Program-made: the position numbers and the translations under genes
NCBI GenBank assembly: GCA_964400655.1
Contig: CAYNVN010000005.1
Span: 1-7,528 of the forward strand
Direction: 5' to 3'
Length of the DNA stretch: 7,528 bases
Source: B16-G9 sp964400655
GTDB taxonomy: Bacteria; Bacteroidota; Bacteroidia; Bacteroidales; F082
The notes under the pieces: generated by a model
What the model saw: the letters and a program-made list of their open reading frames with translations, nothing else
Told to the model about the DNA's origin: nothing
The model's database searches: none
Shown: in pieces, positions 5,831-7,528 of the stretch
Layout of the letters: each line of letters opens with the position of its first letter
Position numbering within the stretch: the stretch's first letter is position 1

Positions 5831-7393
5831 ATGAGGGGTTCAGGATATTTTCTTACGGTAATTATTTTGCTTTTTTTCTTTTCATGCACCCGTGAAGAGC
5901 AAACAAAAAGCAGCCGCACACCTACGGAAAAAAACAGCCTTTCGGATGAATTTAATCATATAATCAACCGCGTTAATAATATCGACAGCCTTTATTACCT
6001 GACAGACAAGTACGAACGGGAACTCATTAAAAAAAAGGCTTCACCCCAAACTCTGGCCCGGTTTTATCAAAAAGCAGCCGGAAAGTTTTATGTTCGTTCA
6101 AAATATGAAATTTCAAAGGAGTATTTTCAAAAATCGGAACAGGCATATCAGAAGGCAGGTGATACATTGATGACCATTAAAATGAGGGGTAATCAGGCTG
6201 TTTTACTGGATTTACAGGGACATTATCAGGAAGCCGTCAAAATATTTCTTGACATTGCAGCATATTTTAAAAAAAACAACGATACGCTTCCGCTTGCCTA
6301 TGCCTACAGCAACATCGGGGTAATTTACGAAGAGTTAAAAAATCCCGAAAAAGCCATTGCTTATGGAAAAAAGGCTCTGGAGTTAAAACGTAAAGCAGGC
6401 GACACCCTCCATATGGCATCCAACCTTAACAACATCGGTGTAAACTACGACGAGCTGTTAAACAACCCCGATTCGGCAATTTATTATTATCAACAGGCAT
6501 TTATCATCTATAAAAAATTTAACAAAGTTGATAACTATGCAACCGTATTAAACAACCTCGGCCGTATGTACCTCGAAAAAGAGGAGTATCAAAAAGCGGC
6601 AGCAAGTTTTAATGAAGCTTTTCAAATTTTCGATTCTTTGGAAATGGTAAACGATAAAGCGGCTGTTTTGCGAAATCAGGGAGAACTGCTGTTTTATCAG
6701 GGAAAAATAAATCCGGCACTTGATAAAATGCAACAGGCATACAAATTATATAAAGAATCGGGTGCCAGCCAGGGACTGCTTGAAACCACCGGACTTTTAT
6801 CGAAAATTTACATGGCGGAAGGAAACTACGGCAATGCCGCCAACATGTTACAACAATATAATAACCTTAAAGACACACTGCTAAATACCGAAACCCGGAC
6901 GATTATTGCCGAAATGGAAACCAAATATCAGGTAAAAGAAAAAAACAACATCATCCGTATGTTGCAATTACAGGATCAGCTGCACACAAAACAGATACGC
7001 ATACAAACACTATTTATCACCTTTCTTATCATTGTGTTTCTTTTGTCGGCCGTTTTATACTTTTCACACCACAAACGTACTACGCTTAAACAACAAAAAC
7101 TCCGGCTCGAACTTCAAAACTACCTGTTACGAATGAACGAAATGCAAAACAAACTGGAAAACCAAAAAGAGGACTGCGGCAAACATTCGGGTATGGAACA
7201 ACTGGAAAAATTCAACCTTTCAAAACAGGAGATGAAAGTTATAAACCTTATTGCCGAAGGTTATAAAAATGCCGAAATTGCCGAAAAATTGTTTATCTCG
7301 CAAAACACGGTTAAAACCCACATAAAAAATATCTATTCAAAACTGGATGTAAAAAACCGAGTTGAGGCCTTAAAAAAAGTAAACGCAAGCTAA
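5831..7393 (+). CDS. Membrane-anchored TPR protein with C-terminal LuxR-type HTH (probable transcriptional regulator)
   Basis: The protein has 520 residues. The N-terminus (1-19) is a hydrophobic signal sequence ending FFFSC, a relaxed lipobox with Cys19 as candidate lipidated residue. A polar linker is followed by about seven TPR-like units over residues 75-350, e.g. YSNIGVIYEELKNPEKAIAY and VLNNLGRMYLEKEEYQKAA. One membrane helix lies at 394-411 (LFITFLIIVFLLSAVLYF). After it come a charged coiled-coil-like stretch (about 415-455) and a LuxR/GerE helix-turn-helix (461-517). The HTH has intact hallmarks: NAEIAEKL, then SQNTVKTHIKNIYSKL and the terminal NRVEAL. The inferred topology is TPR domain in the periplasm and DNA-binding domain in the cytoplasm, making it a one-component signal transducer. 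No receiver or kinase domain is seen. The start is firm: an in-frame TGA lies immediately before the ATG, and AAAGG is 4 nt upstream. Target genes and ligand are unknown. Confidence 0.88.
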   Translation: MRGSGYFLTVIILLFFFSCTREEQTKSSRTPTEKNSLSDEFNHIINRVNNIDSLYYLTDKYERELIKKKASPQTLARFYQKAAGKFYVRSKYEISKEYFQKSEQAYQKAGDTLMTIKMRGNQAVLLDLQGHYQEAVKIFLDIAAYFKKNNDTLPLAYAYSNIGVIYEELKNPEKAIAYGKKALELKRKAGDTLHMASNLNNIGVNYDELLNNPDSAIYYYQQAFIIYKKFNKVDNYATVLNNLGRMYLEKEEYQKAAASFNEAFQIFDSLEMVNDKAAVLRNQGELLFYQGKINPALDKMQQAYKLYKESGASQGLLETTGLLSKIYMAEGNYGNAANMLQQYNNLKDTLLNTETRTIIAEMETKYQVKEKNNIIRMLQLQDQLHTKQIRIQTLFITFLIIVFLLSAVLYFSHHKRTTLKQQKLRLELQNYLLRMNEMQNKLENQKEDCGKHSGMEQLEKFNLSKQEMKVINLIAEGYKNAEIAEKLFISQNTVKTHIKNIYSKLDVKNRVEALKKVNAS

Positions 7394-7528
7394 CAAAATA
7401 ATACCCGGCTAATCTCAATCACGGTTGAGCAAATTAAAGACCCCCTGCATTATCACGACGAGATGAAATTTGACCAGCATAATAGAGTGGTACAAATTCT
7501 ATTTTTTCTCCTTTTGATCTTCCATATT
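7394..7528. other. Downstream region to the window edge without a supportable gene
   Basis: These 135 bp follow the regulator's stop. A minus-strand frame is open from the right edge to a stop at 7434-7436 (30 codons, ending SSRRDNAGGL). A plus-strand frame is open from about 7403 to the edge, with an ATG at 7463. Neither is long enough to distinguish from chance, and I recognise neither product. The minus-strand frame could be the C-terminus of a convergent gene lying mostly outside the window. Confidence 0.3.
7414..7429 (+). terminator. Weak hairpin downstream of the TPR-LuxR gene
   Basis: CTCAA and TTGAG can pair into a 5-bp stem around a 6-nt loop, 20 bp after the stop codon. The stem is short and no T tract follows, so it is at best a marginal transcription terminator. 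Confidence 0.2.

Noticed and set aside
1..7528. CRISPR array, insertion sequence, tRNA, toxin-antitoxin or defence island
   Set aside because: No spaced direct repeats, terminal inverted repeats, cloverleaf, transposase motifs or small paired genes were seen by reading both strands.

Overview
The window reads as chromosomal DNA of a Bacteroidota bacterium, probably class Bacteroidia. The evidence is indirect. AT-rich TAnnTTTG boxes, the -7 consensus of that phylum, precede three genes. Shine-Dalgarno sequences are weak or absent. Several protein types are common in that phylum: a long LptF/LptG permease, periplasmic TPR proteins, and a TPR-membrane-LuxR regulator. Genus cannot be fixed from the sequence alone.

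Layout: (1) nt 1-1542 (+) is the 3' nine-tenths or so of recJ, cut by the left window edge. (2) nt 1539-2087 (-) is a six-helix DUF308/HdeD-family membrane protein, convergent with recJ; the two stop codons share a TTAA. (3) A 94-bp divergent spacer holds an AT palindrome and a promoter-like box. (4) nt 2182-2919 (+) is a secreted TPR protein. (5) nt 2981-4498 (+) is an LptF/LptG-family permease. It is followed after 5 bp by (6) a GT4-type glycosyltransferase, nt 4504-5715 (+); the two are almost certainly co-transcribed. (7) A 115-bp spacer carries a short palindrome and a promoter-like box. (8) nt 5831-7393 (+) is a 520-aa protein with a lipoprotein-like N-terminus, TPR repeats, one membrane helix and a C-terminal LuxR-type HTH. 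(9) The last 135 bp contain no gene that can be supported.

Functionally, the centre of the window is envelope-oriented: lipopolysaccharide export to the outer membrane (LptF/G) coupled to sugar transfer (GT4). A secreted TPR protein and a probable membrane-spanning one-component regulator flank it. recJ is ordinary DNA repair housekeeping. No mobile element, CRISPR array, RNA gene or defence system was found. The region looks mostly ordinary; the most interesting items are the regulator's architecture, the enlarged permease with a promoter box abutting its start codon, and the tight convergent overlap at recJ.
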